From Hydnum rufescens UP504 (taxonomy: Eukaryota; Basidiomycota; Agaricomycetes; Cantharellales; Hydnaceae): DNA of 64,000 nt. Location: the NCBI GenBank assembly GCA_014904985.1, contig MU129133.1, positions 1 through 64,000 of the forward strand, in the 5' to 3' direction. A model generated the notes under the pieces. It was not told the DNA's origin. It searched no databases and saw nothing but the letters and a program-made list of their open reading frames with translations. Positions 30,926 to 43,600 of this stretch are shown here, piece after piece (the first letter of the stretch is position 1; the number at the start of each line of letters is the position of its first letter). The position numbers and the translations under genes are program-made.

Positions 30926-33900
30926 CAATTCCCGGGGATGCCAGGTAGCCTTAACCGCCCACGCAGCTTTCCACCACAAAAGCATACTACGTGCGCCTCT
31001 GCAACATGCACAGAACAGGCTAAGTGAAAATGTCACCCAGCACCAGCCCGCGGAATTTACTCACCTTGACTGTCAATTTCGATACCAATGTCAAAAACTA
31101 TATAAAGAATTAGATCCCCTAACCGAAGTAGGCTACGACAGGAGAAATCACTCACCTGTATCAAATCTATTCCCGGGAGAATTCTGCGCATTGTGCTTGA
31201 ACAACGATGTATGACTAATATCGATCTCCCAATCATGGAGGTGTTCCAGATCACCTCCACTGGTATCAGTCCGTACCTCCGCAGAATCAGAGGAGTATAT
31301 TCTTGCAACAAAGACAGAATCTAACCATGCGATAAATCAGAATCCCCAAAGCTCAGGTGAATATCACACAGAAGGTTGTTCCTACCCGATGGACTAGAGG
31401 AAGTCTTCGTGAATTCATGGAGGACTGGCTCCCCCTTTTTCAACAATGCGCCCTTGACCACCAAATACTGCGCTCTTGAAGGAAAAGAGGATCCATCAGC
31501 GAAGCGATAAGTGAGGCGCAATTATCCAAGTCCGATACATACTCGAAAACCTTGTTGAAGTCCATCATTACCCCAGCAGGATTTCCCGAGCTGCAGTTGC
31601 CTCCGGGGCTGATTGCTACATTGGGACCGATCCCGATGATATAACTCTTGGGAGCGATGACTGTCGGAGCTCCGATTGGCCGGGGTATGAGACGTCCCGC
31701 GAGACCTGCTTGCACAGCTCCGAGGGACACCGCTATATCGGGGTCCATGGGATTCAGAATCCTACCACGCATGCGCCCATGGAATGTATCCTGCATCCAT
31801 CGTAACGTGACATAAATATGTGGGAAATCGAAAGATGGCATATCCGTACCCGTATTCGATCAAAAAGATATGGGCTCGCAGAAAACTCACCCACGAGAAG
31901 GAGGGCGTCGACTGAGCCCCCTCTTTTCAACTGGGCTTCCAGCAGGCGGAGGACCTGAAAAAAGCGGCATGAATTTTGGACAGGGCCCGATCTAGGTCCA
32001 AAAATCGGACCTCATTGACGATGGGGTCAAATACTCGTTCTCGGAGATCGTTTACTGGCACCATGAGTTGACCTTGGAAAAATTCATCATCGGGGAGATC
32101 AGTGCTGTCTATTGAGGAAGAAGTTCAACGTTGGGCCACGCAAATCCAATGATCCAATGAGATTACCAGACATACAATAGTCGGAAGGGTCGAAGCACTC
32201 AAAATAGAGATGCCTCTCATCCTGCTTTCCATTAAACTCAAGTTTCTGTGAATACGTGAAAGCATGCATATAACGCGCTAGATTCTCCGGGCTCAATCGA
32301 ACGTTTCGGTTTCTATGCCACTCGCTCAGATAGGCGCGGAAGTAGATGTCCAGGAAATGCAATCCGCAGCTGGCCCGCGAGGAAGCACACCGTTCTAAAA
32401 TCTGGGTTACATTCCCTAGAATTTGGTAAATCGCCGTATCCTGTGCGAGTATCCTTGGTTGTATAATGGGAGAGAGAACAAAGGAAAAGGACGCACCATG
32501 ATACCACTCCCAGCGTTGCACACCATGAAAGACTGGTTCGGCTTGAGCCGGAGATCTTTCCAAAGGACACAGTGTACAGCCCCGGCTTCTAGATCACTAA
32601 GTACAGAAAATCCTCAATGAAGAGATCGTACTCATGGACAAGGCGTGACATACGATATGAGGTGTAATCGATCCCGACCGCCTGCGTATTCCTGAGAGCC
32701 CTCGGGCGCCACCAGACCACTGAATACAGAATATAAACGAGGTGACCCAACGATCCACCCTCGTGCTCACGCTGCATAGGCCGCGTCTCGCATCATCTCG
32801 CCGGTCCGCACGTTCCAGGTCGCCGGGATTGCTGTGGATGTAAAGTATCAATCCATAAGATATAGACATAGTCACCAGGAGGCTCACGAAGCCAAATATC
32901 AGCAGATTCTACAACCTTACGTCATTACAAAAAGAATACTGAGAGAAAGCACCAAGAGCAGATGACATACGCAGGGCTTCTTTCGTATAACCACGCTTGA
33001 GGATCCTTGGTTTTGCATTCTGTATGGGGAAGATAATCCTTAGTGAGGAGAAAATGACCATAGGGAGGAGCAACAATACCAGCCAAAGCTCGCGCAAGTA
33101 GTCGGTTACAACATCGATCGGTCCTTTACCTAACTGAATATAAATTGTTAGTAGCACGAGTGGCACTGATGTTGAAGTGGGTGACACGTACGGGAAACAT
33201 GCTGGGGAAGTGATCCAAGGCACCATTTAGATACAACCAAGGTTTGAACCTAATTTGCGCAAGCATAAGCAGAAGATAAGACAATATGGAAATAATCAAA
33301 GTACATTTCACAACGAATCCAGCCCCTTTCAAGTTCGACGACATGGGATTTATGGCCCCACGCCACAACGCGGCCTTGAGCGTCATAAACCAGGGAGGTA
33401 GGTACCCTGCGATGTGGTCCAGGCCATAGAATCTGCTGGACCTTGTCCAACGACTGGCCACACGCCACCCCAGATAACACAGCACCAAAATCAACCGCCA
33501 CGCACATTCTCCCCTGACTGGGGTTTGGGTCTGGTTGTATCGTTCTTGGGAAATTTTCCGGACTAGACGGGGAGGATCCTGACAGAGGATATTTTCCACC
33601 AGGCATCGCGGGATTCACTGGACTTGTTCTCTTTGCGGGGGGGCGAGGAAATGCGGAGGGAGGGGGCCGATCTGGAGTGGCATTTGGTCCAATATCTGGA
33701 AGAATGTCCGGCCCAGCAGACTTAATAACGCTGGAGGGTCGATCGGAGGTTGAGACCCGATTATATGGGGAAGGTCCAGGTTCGATGCGGGGATGGAACG
33801 CCTCCTGAGAGATGATGGGATGGCTCGCGACTGTTTGTTCCGTTTGCCGGGCAACCGAGACCTCGTTCGGGAGCCGCTCGGTGCGGAAGGGAGGCGAAAC

Positions 33901-34726
33901 AGATGGTCCCTCCGTCAACAAGGGACCCTGGAGTTCGGGAGTTGGGATACTAGGAGAAGGCTCTCGGCTAAGAAGAGGGAACCGTCAATAGTGACATCTG
34001 CAAATATAAAGGTGATGAACAGACTAACGGCCACGTGGCCATACGCTTTTTTATTTTTGCCTTTGCCTTTCGAGCACGCGACAGAGAAAATTTGCCCGGA
34101 ATGCCAGTGACGATCTTCCCTTTACCGATGGAAGAGAGAATCTCGTATATGACCGCACAAAAAAAGTAACAATTCTCCTGGAAGTGGTCATATTAGTCAA
34201 TCCTAGAGAAATGCAGCAGGGAATATGTACCGAAGGCAGCTTATAATTAGGAGATCCTTCCTTCACGATAGATAGAAGATCACCTAGCCTTTGCAGAAGT
34301 GGCGGGGCAGTGAATTCTGTCTCAACTTGAACTGGGTTTTCTGACGCGTCAAACAGGAGCGAGACATCATTACATATTTTTGCCTAATATATCGGCATGG
34401 GTTTAGAAGGGAAAGGCACCGAGATATGATGCACACCGGGATATGAGAGTACTCACAGTGTCGCCCGACGGAACAGGGGAGGATATGACTTTCAGGACAT
34501 TGGCAGTCTCGTGCATTCGACGCTCAAGACGTAGCCATAGGGTGCTCCCATCCTCTGGTCGTTCGGCTTTCAAGAGCAAGAACTCGTGCTTAAGTCCCTG
34601 CCGATTTTTGCACCATTTTAGGCGGGTGACGCGAGTCAGAGGAGTGGATGCAATGTGCCAGGCTAGGTCGGAAATGTCGTACGTCGCAGGACGAGGCCAT
34701 GAGTGCGTAAATAAATCTGATTCCAC
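30926..34726 (-). CDS. Hsp70-like protein with N-terminal NLR-type module (copy C)
   Basis: The most complete Hsp70-like copy; true start lies upstream of 34726. Order on the minus strand: module part 1 (34720-34457, LFTHSW, LKWCK, HEFLLL); part 2 (34380-34240, VQVETEF, LLSIVKEGSPNYKL); part 3 (34180-34040, ENCYFFCAVIYEILSSIGKG); Pro-rich linker with one VARQTEQTVASHP unit (33921-33560); ATPase start VAVDFGAVLSGVACG and RRVPTSLVYDAQGRVVAWG; DVVTDYLRELW (33125); AIPATWNVRTGEMMRDAAYA (32830-32770); FNGKQDERHLYFECF (32230); VNDLRERVFDPIV (32040); FGGxVDALLLVG (31900); APKSYIIG, DFNKVFEYVSDLDN (31670-31530); VFDIGIEIDSQ (31090); last exon to TGA 30928-30926. The phosphate loop reads DFGAV where Hsp70 has DLGTT, so ATP hydrolysis is doubtful. 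Some exon joins could not be verified, so it may be a pseudogene. Confidence 0.65.
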
Positions 34727-35342
34727 AGATGCTGTGGAGAAGTCGCGATTAGGAGACAGGGAAGAAGAATCGATGCGATGGGATCCACGTGGAAAACTCT
34801 GATTTGTGGAGGGAGACGATTACAAAGAATAAGAACAAATGAGATCCTGTCAACTCATCCGAGGGAGAGAGATGTACTTTCGAGCTAAATGTAGTGCCCG
34901 CGAGATCAGCAGGTTCATGCTCCTCCCCAACCTTATGAGGCGGAGTCTTGCTCATCTTGGTCTCTCGCTCCAGGTAAAGGCGTTAAGGGTGCGGCGGATG
35001 CCCCACCCAGAGGCACAAGAGATAAAGAGAATTAATCAGAAAGGACCTAACGAAGGGAAGCGCTGAGCACAGCTATTGTCGGTATTCAAGGATAACGTGA
35101 CCCAATTATGTATCGGTAGCGGCGGCAAGCGCCAATCCCCGACTCTAATGACAGGCATGGAGATGGATTGGCTATTTTACACCGATCCCGCTCGCGGGAA
35201 TGTTTTAATCAGACTCGGAGTGGAGCGATCGAGTCACGTGTCCCCGACTCTTACGTTTACGTAAGAAAGGGTTTTCGAGGGAAAGAGGTCGTCAGGTGAC
35301 CCAAAAATTTCCATATTTAGTTAAAAATTGTCCATGGCAGTG
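34727..35342. promoter_or_regulatory. 5' flank of copy C
   Basis: The first 300 bp resemble the duplicated 5' segment (AAGTCGCGATTAGGAGACAG, GAGATCCTGTCAACTCATCC, TTGCTCATCTTGG), more diverged than the other copies. No divergent NLR partner is seen. The hAT element begins 8 bp past its right edge. Confidence 0.4.
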
Positions 35343-35350
35343 CTTCCAGG
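35343..35350. repeat. hAT copy 1 target-site duplication, left
   Basis: CTTCCAGG, repeated exactly at 38755-38762 on the other side of the element. The same 8 bp occurs once, uninterrupted, in the empty site near 63945-63952 (reverse strand). Confidence 0.95.
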
Positions 35351-38300
35351 TAGTGTTGCCGTGACTTGCAAATTAAGTCGACTCAAGTCGCAAGTCGAGT
35401 CGCTCGGAGTCACGCCGAGTCGCTTCCAAGTCGAGTCGCTTCCGCGACTTGGAAGTCACAAGTCGAGTCACACAAGTCGGTCAAACCGACTCCAAGTCAC
35501 TAGATATTCAGCATACTGTTACATACATACCTAAAGTAGTATGTTGTACTCTACTGGTATGCTGTGGTAAAAATGGACCTTGAGTGGTGTAGAACTGATT
35601 TACCAAGTACTGATGGTACCTGTTTTATGGTACCCATTTTCTGGTACCCGTTTTCTTGTAACAAAAATTTTTCTGAAAATCCTGTTGCGCTCCTCCCTCT
35701 CTACTCTCATCTGGGTCTACTTGTGTGGTTACACGGCAGAATATGGCAAAGCGCCCTAATAGCGAGATGCCACATGCTTCAAAATGGACAAGACCGATTA
35801 CGATTGACCCTGCTTTAGCAGAAGACCAGGAGACTTCTGGAACACAAGCACCAATGGCCACACCCCTCCGTCCTCATGGCACTCAAGTAGCCAGTCAAAG
35901 AACCCCTTTGGCTTATGTCCAAAAAGAGAAAAGAGTTCACTCGGCTCATGACTTGAAATTTTTTTTCAAGGCATACCTTCTCAAGGATGGACGAGAGGGG
36001 ATTGAGTGCCAGCTATGCAGGTATGTGTGAAAGTGTGTATGTCACTTAGAAACTAAGGGTGCACCATTCCCAGAGCAATTCACAGCCGAGAGTCTCAGCA
36101 TGACTCCCTCCAGAATTGGATGTGGAGGTATGCTGGAAAATCCAGTAATACCACACTCCGTGGACACTTGGAGCGATATCATGTGGAGGAATATGTTAAT
36201 GTATGCAAGGAAAAGAAGTGGACCATCGGTATTGCATCTCTCCGTGAAAAATATAATGAGCCAGGGGCTGTGACTTTGCCTTGTCGGACGGCATTCAGCA
36301 TTGATGGCCTGGTTAGTCATCTCACTCAGTGGATCATGGCTGATGATCAGGTACGAGGCCATGTTCTCTCTTCTGCACTATCAGTTAGTACGTGCTAATG
36401 TGGGGTTCCCACGGTTTTTATAAGGCCATGAACATTATTGAATGTCCCAAGTTCCGAGCCCTTCTTCTGTACTTGCAAGAAAACCTAACTGACAATGATA
36501 TTCCCAGGTGCACAAAGATTAGGTCATCTATTCTTAAAATGTGGCAAACAGAATTCCTGAAGCTTAAATTGGAGTTAGAAGTAAGAATTCATGGATTGGA
36601 TGAAACCAGGGCCTTTGACTAATCATCTCTGCCCAAGGGATCCTTGGGGAAAGTGTCATTTACTGCTGACATATGGTCCGATAGTCGCCTCCGACCATTC
36701 CTTGCCATCACAGCCCACTGGATCCAGAGACTCGACAATGGATCTCTGTCCCTCCAAGCTGACCTGATAGCATTCCGGTACTTGCCAGGAAGTCACACTG
36801 GCAAAGCTATATGTCAGGCAGTGATTGAAGTCCTCGACCGTGTCAATTTGATTCCCAAGGTATGGCAATATTGACTATTAGAATACTCTGGACTGATATC
36901 ATCAAACTGGTGGCTTATAGGTTGGCTGGTGGACACTAGATAATGCCACTAATAATGATACATTCATGTCCGAACTCGAGAAGAGATTGAAATCCAAGGG
37001 CGTTCCATTCTTATGTAATGAAAATCGAGTCCGGTGAGTGAAATTCCTACCCATATCCAGAGCACTTTACTCAGCAGCTAGGTCTAACAGGTGCTTTGCG
37101 CATGTAATAAATATTGCTGTACAGCATGTCCTTGCAGAATTTAAAACAGCGCCAACAGGGGACCCCATTGGCCCTGTACGCACCTTGGTCAACACCCTTT
37201 GCTCCTCTGGGGATCGCCGAGCAGCATTTTTGGATACTATATGCAACGGTAATGAGAAGGGCGAGTTTGACCCACTAATAAATGAGCTGGAACTCCTTCG
37301 GGATGTGGATACAAGATGGGACTCAGTCCATAGCATGCTGGATAGAGCAATCCCTGCGCGCCCTGTGAGTGACATTTGTCTTTTGCTTCTTCCCATGAGG
37401 GATAACCCGATATTTATTTTCCTAAAGGCTATAGATGAAACTCTTCGGCGAAAATTATTCTGAGATGTACAAGACAAGGCATTGAGTGATATGCAATGGG
37501 TAATGGCTGGGAAAGTGCGGGAAATACTCTCGGTAACTGAAACCTCACATTTGGTGCAAGTGATTCTAACTATCCCTATCCCTCAAGTTTCCACACTCAG
37601 TCCAACAAATTATGTCAGCCGAAGCGAATCCTGTGCTTAGTGGAGCTCTTGCTGCTTTTCAATCACTTCAGGACCGATGGGAACGATATGCACTCGCCAA
37701 TCCTGATGTCTCGCCATATGTTTTAGTAGGGATGGAGTGGCTGAATAAATACCATGAGGCTGCTGGAAGAACTCCGGCATATGTAATCGCTATGGGCATG
37801 TCGATTTTCTCTTTGCACTCCGAGATCTTGCTTATGTTAAATCTCTTAGTGCTCAATCCGTGTATCAAGTTGTTGTTTATCTCTAAGCACTGGGATCCCA
37901 TGGAGGTGGAAAAGGCAACGGAATGGATTAAAGACGAGGTTTGTTCTTTATTGACTCGATACTTATCACATGAAAGCCAATATATACAGATGGAGTGCTA
38001 CAAATCCACAACACCTTGGCAACAAGTTGCTCCTACAAAACCGTACTCCGATGCTGCCCGTATCATGCTCAGACTCATAGATTCAGACGATCCAATAGAT
38101 GAGGTAAAAAGTGTCAAGGAGGAATTTTGACAATATCTGGACACCGGTAAGGCACATCCAGATATGAAGGCCCTGCTGTACTGGCAGGTATGTCCTTATT
38201 TTTTGTGGTCCACCAAGAAGTGTTAACACTATATATCTAGGAGCATGAGGACACATACCCGACGTTATTTCGTATGGCAATGGATTATTTGCCGATCCAG

Positions 38301-38754
38301 GCATCTTCAGTCCCATGTGAGCGAGTTTTTTCTTCAAGCTCCGAGACAATAACAAAGTGGCGCAGTTGTCTCAAACCCGAAATTATGGAGGCCCTTCAGA
38401 CGTTAAAGTTTATGTTGAAAAAGAAGCGCCTGGACTTCACGGATGGTTGGGTAACTGACCTCACGGAAATGCAGGTGGAGGAGGAGACCTATCAATTTGC
38501 ACTCGACAATATTTTGGATTCTGGGGATGTCAATTACAATGATATCTTGGAAAAGGCTGGTCTATTTGACGATTAATGAAAGTTTCTGTAATACATGGCC
38601 ATACGGGAGGTACTGGCAGTTCAAGTCGACTCAAGTCGACTCTTGCGACTCGACTACGACTTGGAAGTCGTATGAAGTCACAAGTTGTTCCAAGTCGCCG
38701 GAAGTCGCCGAAAGTTGAGTCGTAGTCGCGCTGAGTCGAGTTGCGGCAACACTA
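35351..38754 (+). mobile_element. Autonomous-type hAT DNA transposon (copy 1), 3404 bp
   Basis: Perfect 11-bp terminal inverted repeats (TAGTGTTGCCG...CGGCAACACTA), 8-bp target duplication CTTCCAGG on both sides, and subterminal arrays of AAGTCGAGTCG-like repeats over about 140 bp at each end. It encodes one multi-exon transposase. It is the best preserved member of a family with two internally deleted copies in the window (6716-8101 and 47758-48670). Confidence 0.95.
35743..38576 (+). CDS. hAT transposase, decayed by two in-frame TGA
   Basis: Multi-exon gene from ATG 35743 to TAA 38574-38576. Introns fit at 36021-36127, 36351-36424, 36581-36637, 36860-36920 and 37034-37090, with one near 37362-37428. 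Domains: BED-type zinc finger split by intron 1 (CQLCR, then LRGHLERYH); catalytic-core strands TADIWSD and WTLDNATNND; CFAHVINIAVQH; C-terminal dimerisation domain PTLFRMAMDYLPIQASSVP, CERVFSSS, EIMEALQTLKFML. In-frame TGA at 37461-37463 and 38128-38130 fall where coding otherwise continues; both could be former CGA. The transposase cuts and pastes the element. Confidence 0.9.
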
Positions 38755-39210
38755 CTTCCAGGGCAGTGCAACCTCGGCTTCACCCATATTACAGAGTAAT
38801 CCATGTCACGAGGATGGATACCCCTAGCTCGATGGCTCCACCTTGTCAACTAGAATCGTTTTAATCATCGGTGCCCATCTAGCTATACTGTACGGGTTTG
38901 CGGGAGCTATCACTAGAATGTGGCCAATCATCTTCTCTTGTCCGTTCCATGGATCCAAGATGGATGGATTTGCTTCGAAACACACCATAACCTCATCGGC
39001 CTACTGTACATGCCCAAATCTATGGGTCCGCCTCCTCCCCCAGATTATAGTATGGATGTGCCATAACCTCATTGGCATAAACATCGGATATTCTGTTATC
39101 GGTTGTATTTTGAAGCACAAGCGCATCAATATTGTTCTCCCTGGGGAACGTACAGTAGTTTAACTGGATATCGGTTGTTCGGTCTGCTTGTAACGGGTAG
39201 ACATGACATA
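38755..39210 (+). repeat. Left arm of a large inverted repeat
   Basis: CTTCCAGGGCAGTGCAACCT onward to ACATGACATA matches the reverse complement of 63407-63952. Landmarks in order: CACCCATATT, GAGTAATCCATGTCAC, CTTGTCAACTAGAATCG, GTGCCCATCTAGCTATAC, CCATGGATC, TGTACATGCCCAAATC, GGGGAACGTACAGTAG. The left arm lacks about 98 bp present in the right arm after GATGGATACC. The arms bound a 25-kb block. Confidence 0.85.
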
Positions 39211-39215
39211 GTTAA

Positions 39216-39790
39216 GTGAGCGCCAAGCCTCAGCCTTCGGTCGATGCTGACAACGAGGCCGAACTGATGCCTTCTCAGCAGGTCTTCAACCAAGAGGACG
39301 GTGCCGTATACACCACCAGCAACGGCGCTCCCCACACCGAGCACCCCTATTCCTCAATGGTCCTCTCCTCCCTCAGGTCTGGCCGTTCTCTCCTCCCCGT
39401 CGAATCTCCAGCTCAACCCCTCTTTCCTTTCCAGGAGCTCACGTGAGTTACTCTCTTCCCGCGTTCATTATAATTAATTGAATATATCGGCTCGCCAGTT
39501 TGACTGCGAACGCATCCCAGAGCGGGTCATCCATGCCAAGGGGGCCGGGGCCCATGGCATCTTCAAAGTCACCCACGACATCTCCGATTTCACCTCCGCT
39601 GTTCTCTTCTCCAACGTAGGTAACGAGGCCAAGGCACTGTTCGCTTCTTCACCATCGGTGGTGACAGTGGCTCTGCCGATAGTGCAGTGTGACGAAAAGA
39701 CAGATTCTATATCCACATCGCTGCTCCTGGGGGGATTTCCGCCCAGTCCCGCCCAGTCCGTGCCCCTCGGAACAAAGTGTACTCATTTTT
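39216..39790 (+). pseudogene. Catalase N-terminal fragment
   Basis: Catalase family (H2O2 disproportionation; haem enzyme). Reads SAKPQPSVDADNEAELMPSQ, YTTSNGAPHTEHPYSS, then after an interruption near 39445-39495, [20 protein letters not shown] and [20 protein letters not shown], then in the next frame [14 protein letters not shown]. The [17 protein letters not shown] block contains the distal-side catalytic His of catalases. The initiator ATG appears as GTG at 39216, immediately after the inverted-repeat arm. The haem-proximal and C-terminal parts are absent. Probably a gene fragment carried into the element block. Confidence 0.85.
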
Positions 39791-40611
39791 TATCTTCCTG
39801 AGCCCGCCCGCCCGCCCGCTCTTTTCAGGACATCTCTCTCTGGATTTCGGCAGGTCTACCACTTCGTCTGGATCAACATTCGGGGAAATTTTGCTTGAAT
39901 ATATTCGATTGCATGACATACTGTAGTGATGCATAGTTATTAAATAATGGGATGATGACATGGATTACTCTGTGAAGAATTGAGCATGTTTAGAAGCAGC
40001 TACAGGACAATGATAATATCAACATAAATTTCTATACATTGCAAAGAAGGACAAAATGACGACATACACTCGCCCATTTTCTTCTCCTCCACCTCGTTGA
40101 ACGTCCGACCGCCCCAGGCCATCGTCTGTGGACAGGTTGAAGCTCGTGCGTCTGCTCGAACTGGAGGAACGTGAGAGGCTCGGGGGGCGACCGGAGACGG
40201 AAGCATGGCGGTACGTGCTATCATTGATTGAGTGGCAGTGGGGGGTCTGCTTGATAAGGAAGGGCAGGACAGAAAGAGCGGGAGGTTGGCTGCCGGGGGG
40301 AGCCATTGTCGAGATAGAAAGGGTGAATTTCTGATCGTGATCATGTATCACAACTACTGTTCCAGAAATGGAGAGGGGTACTAACCACTCATGCCTTCCA
40401 CGGTATCGAGCTTGACTTTCTTCAGCAGTGTCCTGAGGGCGGTAAGCTAGTCTGCAAGGGTTTGTGACGTCGCCCAATCCCCTGGAGGTCCCTTTCGAGC
40501 GGGAGTCTAACAAGACAAGTGTATGTGATATTACTGTAACCAACAACAAGGCTCAGAATAGATATCGTCGGGAAAATCCGTAGGAAGAAACTGACTCCTG
40601 CGTTAATCATT
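39791..40611. other. Spacer with possible captured exon on the minus strand
   Basis: Between the catalase fragment and the Helitron gene. A GC-rich minus-strand stretch (about 40310-40070) reads STYRHASVSGRPPSLSRSSS and TSFNLSTDDGLGRSDV, unlike the A/T-rich Helitron beside it. It may be a fragment of another host gene. No family is recognised. Confidence 0.3.
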
Positions 40612-43600
40612 ATGGATCCTCCTACAAGTGGTACAGAACACACAAAACTCGCCCCTTCACCTGGCTACTCTCAATATGAAGTTGCATCATATGATGCCCT
40701 GCCAAAAAGCCGAGATTGAGACCGCAAGGCAGCTATTCGTGAGCAGTGTTATTTTTCTTTGCCCATGTTGCCAATGGATTTAATCCTCACTATAACTTGA
40801 CCTCAGGGCACAGCAAGAAGAGGGGGCATCTTCCCTCACCCCCATTGAATACAAGAGAGGCTAAGAGACAGCTAGCCATGCATAAACAACATGAGCGAAC
40901 CCGCAAAGCAGCCATGTCTAATGACTGTTGGTTTACATCTTTCTTTGGAATCAAAATAGCACTAAGGCTTGCATGACCCTAGGTTTCATTAAGAAAACAG
41001 ACTATTCTTGGATTCCCCATAAAGATTGTTTGTACCAGTCTTCTCCTCTGATGTGAATTAGACTTATACATTATTCCATTCCAGTGTTCAATGGGGACAA
41101 AGACAGTCTTCTACATCCCACTTTTAATGTGTGGAAAAATTATGATTATAATGGTTATGATGTACTTCACAAACAAAATAATGGAAAAAATGATACATGG
41201 CCACAGAAAGTTCCCATTGATATAAAAATGCAATGTTGCAAGAATTTTTGAGATAAGACTATGTGGGAACAAGCTCCATGTTGTGCAGTATGTGGCTGTC
41301 AACATCAGAGTGCAACTATATGGAAGTATTATATCTCTGGGGATGCTGTTGAACCTGGTTATGGTTTAGACCTCTTGCAAATAACAGACCAAAATATTGT
41401 TCAGTCTTCACAAGAGTTCATGTTTGGTAATCAAGCTATAGATTCACTTATGCTTGTGGCATCTGGCATACAGATCGATTCTAATTCACATGAGACTACC
41501 ATCCAAGTTTGTGATCAATGTCATGCAGCTTTATCATCAAAGCCACATCCCAAGCTTCCAAAGTTTGCTCTCAAAAATAACCTTTATTGTGGGCACCTTC
41601 CTGATGAACTTAAAGATATCACTTGGATTGAAGAAAAGGTTTGTGCCATTTACTGGGCTTCTGCCTATGTGACAAAATTGTATCATTCAGATGATCCTTG
41701 AAATCCTTACATTTTTCATGGGAACACATGTGCCCACTCTCAGAATGTAATATCTACAGCTACTGTGCTTCCATGTACCCCAGCTGATGTCAATGATATG
41801 TTGTCAGTAGTTTTTGTTGGCCCTGGATCTACTGTGCCAAAAACTTGCTTGAAGAATATCTTCCGGATTCATAAGGAGAAAGTTCGACAGTTTCTGCAAT
41901 GGCTAATTAACAACAACCAACTTTATCAGGGCTTTACCATTGATGAATCCATTTTAGATCAATATGATGATGATGATGCACTCCCAGGCATTGAAAGTCA
42001 TGTTATTTTTAATCAGACAGATCATGCACAAGAAATTTTTGAACAAGACACTGCTGGTATATCTGCACATCCAGCCTCCCAGCTTTATAGTTCCCAAGAT
42101 GAGGGAAATCCTAATATGTCAATGCATGTAATGTTGGAATCAACAGGAGTTTGTGATCCTGATGGTGCATCTATACCTGCTCAGACTATTCTTGGATCAG
42201 CACTTCACAATGTAGGACAAAACACTGCTGACTTATACATACATCGAAGTGTAGACCCCATTCCAGAATACAATAATCCAAAATTGTTCCCAGGAATGTT
42301 CCCTACATTGTATCCCTTTGGCATTGGAGGATTTGAAGATGAGGCTCAAGAAATACCCATATCTTTACAGGCCCAGGTTAACTATTACTTTGATTTAGAA
42401 GACCATGCATTTTGGTATCACTGCTCATTCATGTTCATAGCTTTGAATATCTATCAGTGCCATGCTTCTCACTTGCACAGTGCCCTCACAGTGAAGAAAT
42501 CAGATTATGATTACATAGCTCAAAAGTTAGTATCCCTCAGTCCTGAGTTAATTCAAAGAGTAGCTAAACACATTGAGAATGAAGGGAAGATCAGTGATCT
42601 CTCCTCTCAAGAAAAAAATGTAATGACACTTCTAAAACAAGTTAACACTGTCTCTGCAAAGATTCCTGGTTCATCTGCCTCAAAACTTCAAGTTCGAAAT
42701 GAAATACATGCTTATATGGGTTATTTTGGTTTACCTCATCTTTATATGACTTTGAACCCAAGTGCCAGTCACAGCCCCATTTTTCAGGCTATGTATGGAG
42801 ATGATCTGGTAGATTTATCTTTATGATATCCACAACTGGTTGATGCTGCTCAGCATGCAATATGACTTGCTCAAGATCCTGTTGCTGGAGCTGATTTCTT
42901 TGATTTCTCCATTGAAAACACATTCAAGTATCTTCTTGGGTGGGACCATCAGAAAAAAAAGAGTACAGACTCAGGAGGAATATTTGGAAAACTTCAGGCT
43001 TACTATGGAACAGCTGAATTTACAGAATGTGGACAATTGCATGGGCATTTCTTAATCTGGTTAATGGGAGGTCTAAACCCCTCAGATGTACATGCTAAGA
43101 TGAAATTGGACACTCAATGGAAAGAACAATTTTTTGACTTCTTTGAGGACATCATACATCATCATTTACCTGAAACAGATGATGAGATCTTGCCAAATTA
43201 TGAGCCTTGTGCTGAATGACCACCAGACCCAGATGACCCTACTTTTAATGCAGATTTTATTGCAGAAATTAAACTGTGTGGTGAAGCATTACAGCATCAT
43301 ACATGTAGGGATGTGTGTCACAAATATGGTCATCCAGATGATTGCTGGTTTCTTTTTCCCCATGAAGTTGTAGAGCAATCTTACTTTGATGACACCACAA
43401 ATTCAATTATACTGAAATGTCTTGATGGAACTGTGAATTATTTCAATCCCCATCTCCTTGTGTTTTGCCATCATAACCATGATCTGAAATGCATATTATC
43501 AGGAAAGAGTGCAAAAGCTGCTATGTTCTATATATCTGACTATATTACCAAAAATGATGAGAAAATGCATCAAGTTCTTACTATGCTTTCAAAAGCTGTA

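Noticed and set aside
36618..36620. In-frame TAA in the hAT transposase
   Set aside because: It lies within a good 57-nt GTAAGA...CCAAG intron (36581-36637); removing it joins the frame before TADIWSD.
38870..39163. 107-codon plus-strand frame repeated on the minus strand at 63453-63698 as a conserved gene
   Set aside because: Both are readings of the two inverted-repeat arms. Similarity reflects DNA duplication and no family motif is seen.
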